From Acanthosepion pharaonis (taxonomy: Eukaryota > Mollusca > Cephalopoda > Sepiida > Sepiidae), in NCBI GenBank assembly GCA_903632075.3, contig CAHIKZ030005641.1:110001-174000 (forward strand): a DNA stretch of 64,000 bases. The letters are read 5' to 3'. Shown in pieces: positions 1-13,147 of the stretch. The stretch's first letter is position 1. Each line of letters begins with the position of its first letter. The position numbers and the translations under genes are program-made. Below the pieces are notes generated by a model. The model did not search any database. It was not told where the DNA came from and was given only the letters and a program-made list of their open reading frames with translations.

Positions 1-54
1 TTTACTGATCTTTTCCTGTTGTCTATAAAACATGTTTGAATGAAGATATGCTGC

Positions 55-55
55 C

Positions 56-82
<27 letters not shown>
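55..82. repeat. (TA)n microsatellite
   Basis: About 14 TA units beside a hairpin MITE. Confidence 0.95.
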
Positions 83-87
<5 letters not shown>

Positions 88-124
88 GTGAAAAGAATTT
101 CATCCTTATATCAAGAAATATAAG

Positions 125-378
125 GATGAAATTCATCAAGGAAGGGGCCATAGTTTTTCTTAGCTCAAGTACTTTCGATCTTTTCTAATTTACAACTAAA
201 ACAGAGCGCGTTCACGCGAGTTTTTTTTTTTTTTTTAAATCATCGTCACAACGGAATGCGGATTTTATCGTAGTAACAATAAATTTGTCTTTGTAATTTA
301 AACTTGAAGATGAACTTAGAAAAGATCGAAATTGCTTGCGTTAAAAACTACGGACCTTTTCTTGATGAATTTTATATT
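125..378. mobile_element. Hairpin MITE with ~60-bp inverted arms
   Basis: The segment at 126-190 (GAAATTCATCAAGG... to GATCTTTTCTAA) is an imperfect inverted repeat of 316-378 (TTAGAAAAGATCGAAA... to ATGAATTTTA). A separate perfect 17-bp stem lies just outside at 95-111/118-134. No coding sequence. It sits beside a (TA)n tract at 55-82. Confidence 0.6.
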
Positions 379-453
379 AACATCAAGAAACTGATTAGAC
401 AACGTTAAAGTATCAGTATAAAAATAAATAGACAATATGTCCATATTATTCAA

Positions 454-455
<2 letters not shown>

Positions 456-516
<61 letters not shown>

Positions 517-541
517 TAGATAGATAGATAGATATAGATAT
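456..541. repeat. (TA)n and (GATA)n microsatellite
   Basis: TA repeat followed by GATA repeats from about 513. Confidence 0.95.
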
Positions 542-3500
542 ACGCGTTAGTATTTCTATAAATTCAAAGTAGAATAATAAAAAAAACTTAATTTAGAACA
601 AGTATATTTTAAATAACAACGCGTTTGCCGGTGAATATGATATTTTTCATTATCGAAATACATCATCAAAATTCCTCAGCTTTGATCTTATATATATATT
701 CCATTCTCAAGCGATGTTAAGAATGACTTACGAAAAAATTCGATTTACTCTTTTTTTAAGTTAAGTTGGTGGTGTTTTGATAAGTGGCTGTTGGTTTATC
801 TTCGAATGTAGAAGGCAAGTGTATCTTCGTGTAGCAAATTTAAAGTCGGTTAAGTTTGGGTAGGGGTTATGATTTCTGTCTAGCTAATCTGACGTTATTT
901 CAGGCTGTCAAGTTATTATTGTCTGGTTTATTTTATCTTATTAAGTTTTACGCTACAATTGGCATATTTTTATTTATTTATTAATTTTCTTTTTAAAACT
1001 ACATCTAGAATTAATAGAGAGATTTACAGATGTGTGTCCCTTTGTTAGCCTCATACTTATATAGTGTGTATATGCGCGTACGCACACCTGTGCATGTGTG
1101 GTTTAATAGAAAATATTAATGAAGCATTGAAATTTGACATTTTTAACTCAGTTTTCTTTTAGAAGATTTTTTTCCCATTCAATCTGCTTGTTTTACATTT
1201 AAAAGTCAAGAAGGAACCGATTGCCTGCGATTGTCAGAAAGAGAAACAGCGCTTACTGACATAATCGGGTTATTAAATGCGTAATGGTATTTATTTCTAT
1301 GTGCTTTCGAGTTCGGTTTTTATTTTGATTTTACTTATTCTTTGGCCTGTAGTTTATCAACGACATCTTTGAGCTTGAATTGGGAGTTTAATACTACTGA
1401 TTGATTGTTTCGTTTCTGTTATCAAGGTCAATGGAATTAAAAAAAGCAACGGAATGTTTGAATTTAAAACGAACTTCGACTAATCTTGTGTCAGATCCCC
1501 CAAAATATTTAATTATTCAATAACATTTTATACTATTTTTTACCATGTGCAAAGCTTAAGAGTCACTCAAGCTAGAGGGTTACAGAATGATTAAATTCAG
1601 AAGTGCATATTATAAGGATACATAGGATAGATAATGGTTGAATCTAGACTCTGCGATCAAGGAATCATACTCTCGTGAGTCTATCCCACAAAATTCTTGG
1701 AAAAACGTTGTCGGAGTGGAACGTTCGCTTTATCAATGAAATACGAAGGCTGATTCAATCCTGTATATGTAGATGGCGGTTTCTAGCTATGAATTCTGGG
1801 AGAACTAAGGAATATATCTCATCCGAACATTTTCCATGAAATTAGTGATAAATTAGGGAGAAGCTAGCAACATTTTTGTTAGCAGGAAAGAGGTTGCAGA
1901 GTGGAAACTAATTCATCACCCACAAGGCTGCGTAAATGGTTGCGAGCAACATTAACATATACATTGTCATGTGATTTTTCCAGGCTTTAATAAACATCTG
2001 GTAGTCATTTCGGGAGATATCACCTCTTTTCTAACACTTCAACTTAACAAACAACGCGCATTTAAAATGCAAAATTAGTACCTACAAATTCATTGAGTAG
2101 TATAGCTAGAATATTTACTAAATTTAACTGGTACAAGGCTGCAACTGATGAGTTCTCAATGTGAAGCGAACCCACTACACTGACGTAATTGCATGGTAGA
2201 GTAGCCCACTAAACATTTCTCCATGATGAGATGCTGTACGATCTGATATTATAATCAAATAATTTTTATTAAAATGTTCATTGACTGCATGGATTTTTAA
2301 ATACAATGAAATTTTGAATATAATTTATTATTGTGCACCCGGACAAACCTCAAGAGCCACTCAAGGATGGGTGTTACTGAATAAGGATTTTGTAATGGCA
2401 TAAATGGAGGAATTAGGAACAGGATAGATAACGGTTGACTCCTGGGGCAGGTTGATTTTGAAACCGTGGTATTGCACTCAATTTGAAAGTTGGCGGTTGA
2501 CATTATAAATAAAGACACAAAATATATTCTTTAAATCATTACCGTAGCGTTTGAATTTCATTCCGCTGATCGGTGAATGCCTTATAGCACGGACTTAAAA
2601 AATCATAATTTATTGATGGACAAAATGCATGGCATAAGCACATTATTACTAAATCATTGTGCCATCAAATAAACCCTTCATTTGTTTCAAAGGGAAATTA
2701 TACTGAACAATTTTGCTACATTAAGATGTCATATGTTATACAGTATAGTAATTTAGAGTGATTTTCAACAAACAATCCAAAATTAAAACATTTTGTCTTA
2801 TAATTTGTGCCTAGCAGTATTATGCTGTTATATACACTTCTATCTATTTCTTTTTTATTTTTATTAATTATAATCTAACAAATGATCTAGCAAATCCTAT
2901 TCATTGAGTAATCATTTTGCAATCTTTTACAATTTTTTTGCAGTTTTTACTTATCGAATAAAGTTAAAAAAAATATGCATACTTTCCTTCATAATTAGAA
3001 ATTTGGTTAGAATATATTTTCCATTCAATGTATCTAATACAAAAATATCAACATTATTTGGATTTATTATTGAAATAGTAAAATTTTGAAATTAGTTTGT
3101 AAGCAAACACCCGCGGAAATTGGGTATTCTGCTACATTTCACCCAAACCTATCCAAAGACAATGCTAAATGGGAATAAAAAGGTTTAAAAAGCTATGCTG
3201 CACCAACCCCTTTGAGAGGAACCATCTGCTTTTTGTAAATTAGCATTCAAAATGTGATTTTAACTGGGCTCTAACAGTCTAATAGGTAATGTGCAGCAAT
3301 ACTGCTTGAAATTTATTTATGCCACACATTGATTTAAAAAAAAAATGCCTGCACAAACAGAAAAGGAAAGTCGATCCTTGTTAATTTGAATTGCAGATTC
3401 TGTTTTTGCAGAAACACTGCAGTTTACCAGGATTATTTTTGCAGTGATATCTTTTTTAAATTTTTTTCTTTAATTAATTGATTCTGTGTTTCAAATTTGT

Positions 3501-3778
3501 AAAATGTGGGACATATATTAGCAATATATTAGCATATACTAAAATTTTTAAATATTAAAAAAAAAAAAATTATTTAACCTCTACCGGCTGACGATGTGTC
3601 AGTGGTTGAAACTATGGTAGTGTAAGTGGTTGATCTTCCAATATTTATTTTATTCTGCACGTTTTATATTATATAAAAAGACAAAAGAAAAACTGCCGAT
3701 GCGTTTAGACCTCTGAGCGACTTTATCAATGCAAATATCTTTATTCATATTATCCTTTTCTAGATATACTCTATTTGT

Positions 3779-3782
<4 letters not shown>

Positions 3783-3847
<65 letters not shown>
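3783..3847. repeat. (TA)n microsatellite
   Basis: 65 bp of uninterrupted TA. Confidence 0.95.
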
Positions 3848-3849
<2 letters not shown>

Positions 3850-4249
3850 TGGTTTCTGCAGTCGATTCCGATGCATGAAAATGCAAATGTTCATTTTAGA
3901 ACTGAACATGTAGACAGAGATGATGGGATTATGGGGTTAATTCTTGTGTAAACCCAGCCACATTTTTAGGAAGAACTAATAATTGTACAGCGTGTCACGG
4001 ATACACCCATGATAACTTCTGAGATTTGAATTTAATTTTTTTACTCCTAGACTAGTTACCAACCAAGGCAAGAAAGATGAGTCTACTCTCTAATTTAAGC
4101 CACAGATGGAGGAAAAAGAAATTCATGTCTTTTCCGAAGGACATTTGCGTAGAGTGAGCGAAATGGAATTGACCGCAATTTGAAATCGGTTCGGCAATCT
4201 CTATTCCCGCGGCGACAACCGCTACACTGTGAGCACATTTATGAAATAT

Positions 4250-4371
4250 AGTGATTTTCCAAGCGTAGCTTGGATGTGACACAAGGCCGAATGTAAGAGG
4301 CACCCAGTGAGGATCGAACTCATAGTATATTCTAGCGAGACAAGCTTGCTAACCATTACACCACCTCGAGG
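4250..4371 (-). mobile_element. tRNA-like SINE (GGCACCTCG family)
   Basis: Minus strand starts GGGCACCTCGAGGTGGTGTA, continues ATGGTTAGCAAGCTTGTCTC, B box GAGTTCGATCCTCACTGGG, and ends CCAAGCTACGCTTGGAAAAT. The 5' part folds like a tRNA but the element is dispersed many times. Confidence 0.75.
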
Positions 4372-4544
4372 TGCCCCACATTTATGAAGTATACGCTTAA
4401 TTTATTCCCCCCCCCATTTCCAAGGTTAACTAGGTGGGTGATAGTTTTTGTAGCTATTGTCTTAGAAGACTAGATAATTATGGGAGAATGGTCAACGACG
4501 ACAAACTTTTAAAAAAGTGGAAATAACATCAGAAAGTGTTAGTG

Positions 4545-4790
4545 GAAATTTTCAAGGGTACATAATGAGGAAAGAGGGCTTGGAACATTTGACACTCACA
4601 GGACATATTGAAAGCAAGAAAGAAAGAGTAAAACAGCGCGTAACCTAGCTAACGAGATTCTGTAAATGGTTGACAGAACAGAGTTTAGAAGAGATAGCAA
4701 AAAGACAAAATTTAATAAGAGCCACAAATTGAGGAAGTTGTGAATAATCATGGTTGGCAACATCCTAATAGGACACAGCACATGGACCAA
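4545..4790 (+). mobile_element. RTE-like LINE fragment, RT C-terminal region
   Basis: Translating + gives GYIMRKEGLEHLTLTGHIE, then a KQRVT-stop-LT segment, FCKWLTEQSLEEIAKRQN and IRAT. This is the C-terminal part of an RTE-type LINE polymerase that recurs at 5395, 17480, 38825, 43915, 52030 and 52640. In-frame stops show it is dead. Confidence 0.7.
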
Positions 4791-5394
4791 GAAGACTAAA
4801 TGAATATTCATAACTGAGATGTTGTTAGATATCAGATTATTTTCTATTTCACGATGGGAAAGAATGGAAAAGCGATTACTGTCTCAAGTTGCGTGATTTC
4901 TTAAAGGATTTGACGTTATTAATTTAAAAAAAAAAGAATAATTATTGATTTATCTTTATCTTATTGTTGCTTGTGATTCCCACATTTAAGATGGAATGCT
5001 TTCTAAACGTCAATATAATCGATGTGAAATCAGAGGGAGTTTTTAACGAGATTTGTTCCCGATGCGCGAGATTTGATTGACCAATCAGAAAGAATTTCTC
5101 CAAGAACGTTGTTTTGAAAAGAAAAGAAAAATATTATAGGAAAAAATATTAGGAAAACTGGTCTTTATTTTTTTTATTTAAAAATATTATTATATATTAA
5201 TTCATTATGAAAATATTGCAACTGTCAGCTATTACAGTCATGAATATTTATAAGTCTGAATTTGATTAACACCAACTGTAGACTTGGAGAGGATGAGTTG
5301 ACATTTATAACATTTTTTCCGTATAATACAAAGGCAATGCTTATTGTAGACCCCGTGACAATATATTTATTCTTCTATGGGCCATGCCATTTTA

Positions 5395-5835
5395 AGACGT
5401 AAGCGACAATAGTTCTCCAAAATTTCCTCTCATTTGTCGCTCATAATATATGTTTTCATCTTACTTTCTGTCCAAACCCACTCTGCCAGTAATTTAAACA
5501 AGCTCGCTGGCTAGATTATGCATTGTTTTCCCTCGTCTCTCTTCTCATCAATCTGTCCTGTGGGTATAAAACTTTCCAAACTCTCTTTCCTCGTTATGTG
5601 CCCAACTCTTTCTGATGTTAAATATGTGTCCTTTGTTTCCATTTTCTAAAAAACACTTCGTTGTTGCTGATATGTTCGTCCCATGAAATTTTCCTGTTTC
5701 TTAATACTTTGCTTAGTTTTTGGAAGACATCTTTCACTATCCCAATGCGTTTTCAGATTTCGGTCTCACCATTTCCGCCGTCACCAAAGATAAATCCATC
5801 TTCTCAATAGAAAAATGGCCTCTAGTCTAACACAA
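5395..5835 (-). mobile_element. RTE-like LINE fragment with internal deletion
   Basis: Minus-strand translation shows DVFQKLSKVLRNRKISW, then directly ISNNEV, NIRKSWAHNEERELE and EKRDEGKQ. This matches the RT region around the RIGIAKDAF-type motif joined to the C-terminal region, so the middle (the YGSECW-type segment) is deleted. Frameshifts and stops are present. Confidence 0.65.
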
Positions 5836-6719
5836 CAGATAAAAACAGGGGAAAATTACAATTAGATGAATCGGGTCAGTGAATAAAAACTGAAGGCCAG
5901 AATTGATAGAATTAGGGGTTTCCATTCGCCCCACTTTTTTTTAGAACCTTGTCACTTGCTTCTTTTTTTTTTTTTTAAATGTGTGACTTATTAGTTATTC
6001 CCGGCTTAATCTGGGCGAGTTCTTATCTTTACTCCATCTCTTGGAGAGTGAAACCTGTCAAATATTCTTTTATGGTCGGCATCCAAAAACATGAAAAGTA
6101 ATGGCACTTCTATTCCATCAGCCAAGGACTAGTATACCCCCTATGCCATTCGTTCGTCTTCTGAGGGTGACCCTTGAGTCCATTTAAAATTTTATTCATT
6201 TTTTTGTTATTCATTGATTTGGCAGGTTGGTTTTATCTCTACTTCTGTCATCGCTTTGATTAAAAAACGTTAAATCATTTTTTAAAAGTTCCGTCTGTCT
6301 TTTCCCAACTACCGTCTCCACGTCACTCCGAAATCTTCCCATTTTTCCATTTTATATATTTAGTTATTTACTAAGCATTTAGTGCAATACAGAGACAAAT
6401 TGAATTAAATGTGTGTCGTGGAATATTGTGATATGCCAGTTTTACCATGTGATTTAGTTTTTAACTGGCTCTCGACTACCTCTTCTTCCGGTGAGAAATA
6501 AATACAAAGCAAATTGCAACAATCATCAACTAAAGCATATTACATATTTATTCATCTGACATAAGTTAGTTTAATACTGAAGAAGCCAGTGATGTGTAAA
6601 CACACTCTAGCAGTTGGGGCTTTCAAGATTATCGTGCAAGCCACTGTTCCATAACAAAGTATATTGGGCATCAATTGCTTAATTTTTTTGTCGCAGTAAA
6701 GCCAATTGAACAAAAGTTG

Positions 6720-7350
6720 TTACAGAGTGTATTATTAAGGAGCAAGAATGGTAGAAGTGTAAACAGGAAGAGAGCATGATATTGTATTTACACTTTTAAA
6801 AGATCAAAGTTAATTGCAAAACATGGAACCGGTAAAAATTCTCACAAAGTAGTGTTTCGAGAAAGAAGCTGTTAGTATAGAAGTTACACTTAAAATGATC
6901 AGACTTTTTGCCAATCTAATACGGTGCGTAAATTCATAAAGTCTAGTGCCATTGATGAGTGCTCATCCGAACAATTACCATGAAAATATTTATAGAAAAG
7001 GCAGAGGGAGAAAACTTTACCAGGACCAATAATATTTTTTGATTCGTCTTTGGATTTTATCAAGAATTTTAAATATATAGCAAGATCACCAGACCACATG
7101 GGGCAGTAATATACTAAGTATGGGCGAATGGAATGGTATATAGATATGTAAGATAAATTTTGGAGATAAAATTGTATAGCATGACACGTTGAACCAACTT
7201 TCTTCGCAGTTGACCTAGCAATGGTTTCAATATAGTCTTTCCATTTTATGTCAGCCGAGAATGTTAACTCGAGAAGGCACAATGACTCACTCCCTTGGCT
7301 GTCTCCATAATTTAGTATACAAGTAGATGAGGAAATGTTGCGGTCTGATG
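6720..7350 (-). mobile_element. Jockey/CR1-like LINE 3' fragment
   Basis: Minus-strand translation gives LELTFSADIKWKDYIETIAR, STAKKVGSTCHAIQFYL, YISIYHSIRPYLVYYCPMW, SLCLFYKYFHGNCSDEHSSM and MNLRTVLDWQK. This is the post-RT C-terminal region of Jockey/CR1-group elements. Stops and shifts follow toward 6720. Confidence 0.72.
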
Positions 7351-7619
7351 GATCTGTTTTTTGTTGTTGATTTTTTTTTTTTTTTTTTGTAATTTGATCA
7401 GATTTTTAAAAAATGATTCAGTCCAAAACCTTTTCAAGAACAACTTGTTGGGTTACACAAAACCACGAGTACAGGGCAACCAGTATTGATGAGACTCACT
7501 CATTTTATTTCCTTTTGGGTTTTTATTCTATATATCTGGTTAAATGGCTCAAACGGGGTTAGATTTTTAGCATTTGGAATCCCGGCTTGGAAACTCATCT
7601 TGTGAAATTTTAAAGGGAT

Positions 7620-7770
7620 ATTAGCGGCCTGGGAGGACAATCTCAGCCCGCGGTATCATTGAGAAGATCCTAAAATCACATACCAAGTGTTAAGCATTGT
7701 AATTGAAATTGTTAAGAGAAAGTTTTTTGGGAAGCCGTCGATATGTGTACGAGCAAGTTATCGTGATCGA
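7620..7770 (+). repeat. Interspersed repeat shared with 15765-15940
   Basis: TTAGCGGCCTGGGAGGACAA, CAGCCCGCGGTATC, GCCGTCGATATGTGTACGAG and AGTTATCGTGA align with 15765-15940. It may be a tRNA-like SINE (GATCCCAGC in the second copy) but the ends are not clear. Confidence 0.45.
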
Positions 7771-8113
7771 TGGTTTATTTTGTTGATAACGCCAGAATAT
7801 GTACACTCTTCCAGAAAATGTAACCAAAGTCCGATCAGCATAGCTGCAGTATAAGCCACAAATTGGGTGTGTAAATGTTGAAGAAAGACAAATATGACAA
7901 AGCAGGCGCCTCGTACAGGGATTAGCTAACCACCCTAGCAGACAAAGAATGAAAAAGCGATTACTGTCCCAACTTACGTGATATCTTAAACGATTTGACG
8001 TTATTAATTTGAAAAAAAAAAAAGATGATTTGGCTTTTAAGTTGCGCTTGAACACCGAACTCTTCTATCGGTGAGAAATAACTATAGAGCAAATTGCAAC
8101 AATCATCCAGCCA

Positions 8114-8245
<132 letters not shown>

Positions 8246-8323
8246 TGTGTTTTCCAGCAATATCAACTTAAAGACTATATTACGTCCTTCTCTTTTTGCT
8301 TATTTAATTTCCTTCTCTCTAAA

Positions 8324-8325
<2 letters not shown>

Positions 8326-8378
<53 letters not shown>

Positions 8379-8390
8379 AAGAGATAGAGA
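8326..8390. repeat. (TA)n and (GA)n microsatellite
   Basis: TA repeat switching to GA at about 8356. Confidence 0.95.
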
Positions 8391-8651
8391 GGAACAATGT
8401 GCTACGTCAAGGGTTCAAGTTAAAAAGTACTATATGTCCGCTAGGAAAATCCTGCATCATGAATATTAATGAGATCCGACGAACACCTTCTGTCATCATT
8501 GGGAATAAAGGCGCTTATTGCCACTTTCGCTCCCATTATTAGTTTTATGAAGAGATTGACAAAAACATAGATTCAAAATATATCTTACCGGTGATCCTTT
8601 AATACAAAACACAGCTTTCCAAAATTTGGGGCATTGACAACAAACTTTTTA

Positions 8652-8659
<8 letters not shown>

Positions 8660-8732
<73 letters not shown>
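8660..8732. repeat. (TA)n microsatellite
   Basis: Abuts the palindromic MITE copy at 8735. Confidence 0.95.
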
Positions 8733-8734
<2 letters not shown>

Positions 8735-9005
8735 ATTAGTGTATACGGAATAAATTCCAATAACCAAAAAATACTATTCTTAACAGAGTGCTTAATACAT
8801 AGTAGAGTTAAATATAATTATTTATCCGAAAATTTTAACATAAATATGCTATAAAATCACTACAAAAATAGATATTTTGTTTTAAGACTTCTGGTGCCTT
8901 AACAAGTGATACCGTTGAAAGTAGACACCAGAAGTTTTGAAACAAAATGGCTATTTCTGTAGTGATTTTATAACATATTTATGTTATAATTTTCGAATAA
9001 ATAAT
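8735..9005. mobile_element. Palindromic MITE, copy 1, next to (TA)n
   Basis: Arms of about 60 bp: ATAAAATCACTACAAAAATA near 8850 pairs with its inverse near 8960, ending TAACATATTTATGTTATAAT. The outer part (GTATACGGAATAAATTCC, AGAGTGCTTAATAC) is found inverted at 50690-50800, defining a two-copy family. Confidence 0.65.
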
Positions 9006-9007
9006 TA

Positions 9008-9179
9008 CAGTGTAACCCGGATATAAGAGAGTTGTCGGGACCGGAGAAGAAGTCTCTTATATACGGGTTTCTCTTATATCCGTGTTTGGTCTATTTTATA
9101 TACATTAACACAGACTCTAATTTGGGACCAGAGAAAATCTCTCTTATATCCGGGTTTCTCTTATATCCGGGTTACACTG
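9008..9179. mobile_element. Pogo/Tigger-like MITE, copy 1, TA target duplication
   Basis: 172 bp starting CAGTGTAACCCGGATATAAG and ending in its inverse complement, flanked on both sides by TA. Internally it has repeated TCTCTTATATCCGGG units near both ends. It has no coding capacity. A second copy lies at 44622-44808. Confidence 0.8.
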
Positions 9180-10616
9180 TATATATATATACACGATAGA
9201 TTGCTTAGTGTTTTTATTTGAGAAGTCAAATGTATAATTGAAAATTTGAATAAAAAGAAAAAAATTCAATAAGAAATTTATTTACACTGAAATGTCGTGA
9301 CACAGCAGTTTAAAAAGCTATTCAAACATTCCCCCTCCTACAGATATTGCTGCACTTTTGACCAGTTACAGTGTAAGCGAGTACGAACGACTGGATTATC
9401 CATATGTTAGATGGTGCACTTGATATATAATGCACTATTGACCCACCGATGTGGAGGATAAATTGTTTTCTGCCTATCGCCTAGCAGACGCCCATGGATG
9501 GGAATTAGGCAACTATTTCACTCACGAAGCAAAAGCCATATCTTCATCTTTTGAATAATTTATGTTTCTTTCGTTTTCCATGTCTGCATTTTGCTTCGTC
9601 ATATTTAATCATTAGTATCCGTCTTGAACATTCTTTCGACGATGCAATTTAAATATTACAAGTGACCCAACACCTCTTTTAATCCGGACAACGTCACGCG
9701 CAATCATTTGAACATCACGTGATTGCCATTCTAATTCACCTGTCTAACTGTCGATAATGCTGGGGAGATACTTGAGAAGTATATTTAGTGGATCTCCTGT
9801 GCATTATTGAATTGTTATTACGTCACTCGTTGGTCCGGCAAATCGGATAATCCGACGCGACTATGAAAAAAAAAATGTGGGGAAAATTGTTGGTGGATGC
9901 CTATTATTTTATTACAATTGCTTTATTGCATTTTATTACATTTTTTCCTTTTTTTATTGCAACACAGTCGTTCCATTCATTCTGAAAAAAATTCTTGAGC
10001 ACATTGATAGAGTTTTTTAAGTCCCCGAGCGTTGTGCATTCCACAACCTTATGTATCTCAGATAAAGAATGGTTTTCTGAGATTCGCTATTATCATTGAA
10101 ATCTTGGTTGTTTTTAAATTCTACATTCCCTAATATTCACCAATATACAAAACTCAATATACCGATTTTGAGGCCTGATAAGGGTATACCAGACACATGC
10201 GTCACAACCAAATGTGCGCTATATGATGAGAAGTTTTGGTAAATGTAGCTTCATCTGATAGCTAGACCCCAGTTAGAAATATGCTCTGGTCGGTTAACCG
10301 AGTCTGGTTTGATGGTTTCCGTTTAAATGTGTTACCAAGTATCTAGATGCAACACCTAAGTCACCTTGGCGGCTTCAAAATCATTCCTTTCGACACCTGA
10401 TATTCCCCAACTACTATCAGATACACAACCCGTCAGACCCTAGGGAAATGGCCAACTGCTTAAGGTCAGGGAACTGAGAGACAAATCTGCGATATTGATC
10501 GTGCTATTTATTGTAGCTGATCTTTTCTCAACAAGACAAAATATGTACATGCTAATAATTTCAATCAGTTAAGTTCGGAATCAATTAGAGGTATGCCTGG
10601 TTTAGCCTCAAGTCAT

Positions 10617-10620
10617 TACA

Positions 10621-10680
<60 letters not shown>
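10617..10680. repeat. (ATT)n microsatellite
   Basis: About 20 ATT units; related tracts at 10839 and 11358. Confidence 0.95.
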
Positions 10681-10837
10681 TTCTGACATGTTTCAGTGTT
10701 CCAAAGATCATTGGTACTGTAATTACATTGATCGTTTGTATTTCCCGAATTTTCAAAATGTCATATTTTTAAATCGTTGTAGCTGTCGATCAACTCCGTT
10801 TCTTTGTTTCCGATTCCCATCTCAAATAGACAGAAAC

Positions 10838-10838
<1 letters not shown>

Positions 10839-10888
<50 letters not shown>
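10839..10888. repeat. (ATT)n microsatellite
   Basis: About 16 units. Confidence 0.95.
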
Positions 10889-11357
10889 CAATATTTGAGT
10901 TGGCATCATCTCAGACTCTTACATGTTTCAGCCTCGCGATATTGATCGTATCTCAGCTCTTACGCGCATCGTATAGGTACAAAATTTGCCCTGCATATGA
11001 GATTTTTTTAAGCAGCGCTGCCACCTGCACACTCCCAATGATGTCAAATGTTCTCAAGGCATCTTGCGAAGCAGAAAGACTTATGAAAATATTTAAAGTG
11101 CGTCAACCACAAAAGGAACAACTTTGGCAGTTACTTTGTACGTTTCTGTTTGACCTGCCAGGTTTTGCTAACTTTTTTCTTGCTACGTCTTCACGAGGTT
11201 CTAATGTCAAGGCATGAAAACGTCTATCAGAACACATTCATGGCCGCTCTTATGCAAAAAAAAAAAAGTTTGATATCAAGGCGTTTTCTCTCCTAGCGTT
11301 TGTCAATCAAGATGGTCGTATCACAGATAAGCTTCACTTACTCATTCTCAGCTACTG

Positions 11358-11373
11358 ATTATTATTATTATTA

Positions 11374-11415
<42 letters not shown>
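11358..11415. repeat. (ATT)n microsatellite
   Basis: ATT repeat with one GTT interruption, 55 bp before the inferred splice acceptor at 11469. Confidence 0.95.
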
Positions 11416-11417
<2 letters not shown>

Positions 11418-11469
11418 AACAAAGTCTTATATTCCATTTTTATGATTCCTTTTTTTTCTTTTTTTCCAG

Positions 11470-11533
11470 CTCTTTGTCCTACTCTTTGAAAAGGATTACA
11501 GATATCAAATCTCAGAGTGGAATTTTCCCAATC
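11470..11533 (+). other. 5' UTR part of signal-peptide exon, with upstream 3' splice site
   Basis: A pyrimidine-rich tract followed by CAG ends at 11469, which looks like a good 3' splice acceptor. The 64 bases from there to the ATG at 11534 would then be the end of a 5' UTR interrupted by an intron, so the promoter and first non-coding exon lie further upstream, possibly outside the window. This is inferred from sequence alone. If the pyrimidine tract is incidental, transcription could start closer to the ATG. Confidence 0.5.
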
Positions 11534-11591
11534 ATGGAAAGATTATTAGCATTTACTGTGATTATTTTATCTCTTTCTCAAGAGATCAGAG
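11534..11591 (+). CDS. Exon 1 (coding) of a secreted precursor protein: signal peptide
   Basis: The exon encodes 19 residues plus one base. It starts MERLLAF, continues through a hydrophobic core (FTVIILSL) and ends SQEIRG once joined to the next exon. This is a classic N-terminal signal peptide, so the product should enter the secretory pathway. The donor is a consensus GTAAGT at 11592, leaving phase 1. The next exon at 24858 starts with GG, completing a Gly codon in frame, and the joined residues (EIRG-QLVNN) suggest signal peptidase cleavage before the Gln. The exon is too short to stand out as an open frame; it was recognised from the ATG, hydrophobic core, donor and phase match. I do not recognise the family. 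RNA-seq reads joining 11591 to 24858 would settle it. Confidence 0.6.
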
Positions 11592-13107
11592 GTAAGTATT
11601 TTGTTATTTTCAATTTTTCTTTACAGATGTTTATCTAATCCACGATACCGGAATTTCATTTACAGCCATTTATCAATGGAAGAATTTTTTACATCATTGT
11701 TATTCCCAATATTAATTCCAGCGGATCCCAATTTGTTTATCTATGGCAAAGATATTGGCATTGTCCATATTGCTAATCAAGATGTCACTAAATCCTAACT
11801 TACTTCTTACACAATGTTTTCCTTAGGTGTGTACAGTCGTTTCCAGGAGCCAGTTTTTCAAACGCTAGAAACAAAACAGTTGACAATTTTAATAAAACAA
11901 AAAAATTGAAAGCGTTTACGCATTGCTAGTATTATAAAGCATATGAAGATAGCATAACCGTTAACTATACTGAAAATGGAATCAACGAGACGAGTTCAAA
12001 TCCCCATCTTGTCTCAACCGGCCAAATATGGATTAAATAAATTTCTTTAATCTCTAGCTTAGGGTAGCAACCAGCAGATTTGAATTCAAAAAAGTAGATA
12101 TAGCAATTGGAAGCTAATTTCTTAAAATTTTCATAACGTCGCGGGAGTTTACAGATAATAAAGGAAAGTTTCTGTCTACATTCTGAAGGGAGAAAGAGTT
12201 TAAAAATATATTATAAATTCCTCTTGGAAACGCCTGTATCCTTAGATATTCAATATATGTGGCATATCTCGAAAGAAAAGTGTGATTTTTTAAAAGTATT
12301 ACAACCTTCGACATGCTATTTAATTATATGGGCCGACCTTGATCATATGCAACAAAATGACACGACTGCTTTAAGAGTTGATTTGGTATTTCATAAGAAA
12401 ATTGCTATTTTTGCAAAACTAATTAGTCATTTTCCAGTTCTATCGTTTTTCGAGTTCTCATTTAATTTAATTTGATTCTAGAATTACATTGCAGTCCTTC
12501 CCGATATAAGGACAGCAGCAATAAAAAATAAACTGGATTCTCTAAGATTCCTTGGTTGTTGACGACTTAGAAAGCATTCTTAACTCTCAGAGATAGTTTC
12601 TGTAGTTACTGATAAAATAGGGTTATTAAATATATTTATAAAGATTATATATAAATTGACATGCATAAGATTAATAATCAAAATGAATAAAAAAATAAAT
12701 AAGCTTAGACAAAAAGAAAAGGAAGAAAGAAAATGCTGGACATAAAATGGCTGAGACATTTTGACGACAGATATTTCCGTGATGTCATTTAAGCAACAGT
12801 TATCGTGTACAGTCGTTTGCAAAGTAAGATAGGGGATAGAGAGGGAGTGAGAGAGAGAAAGAAAGAGAAAGAAAGAAAGAAAGAAAGAAAGAGGCATGGA
12901 GGGATAGAGAGAGATAAAATGGTGGGGAAGAGCATTATAAAAGACAAAGTAAATATTGAACGAACAACCTGTTCTACCTCCAAAATAATGTAGCCTTCCC
13001 TTTCTATGGTATTACACTCAAAATGGAAGACTGAGTTAACGAGTGAGACATGAATGCATCATAATATGCCATCTGCAATGTTAACACTTAGACACAGGAA
13101 GTTATTA

Positions 13108-13108
13108 A

Positions 13109-13147
<39 letters not shown>
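13108..13147. repeat. (TAA)n microsatellite
   Basis: About 13 uninterrupted TAA units. Confidence 0.95.

Noticed and set aside
6899..7282. 127-codon minus-strand gene
   Set aside because: Matches the same LINE C-terminal region found about ten times here, with stops just outside the frame.
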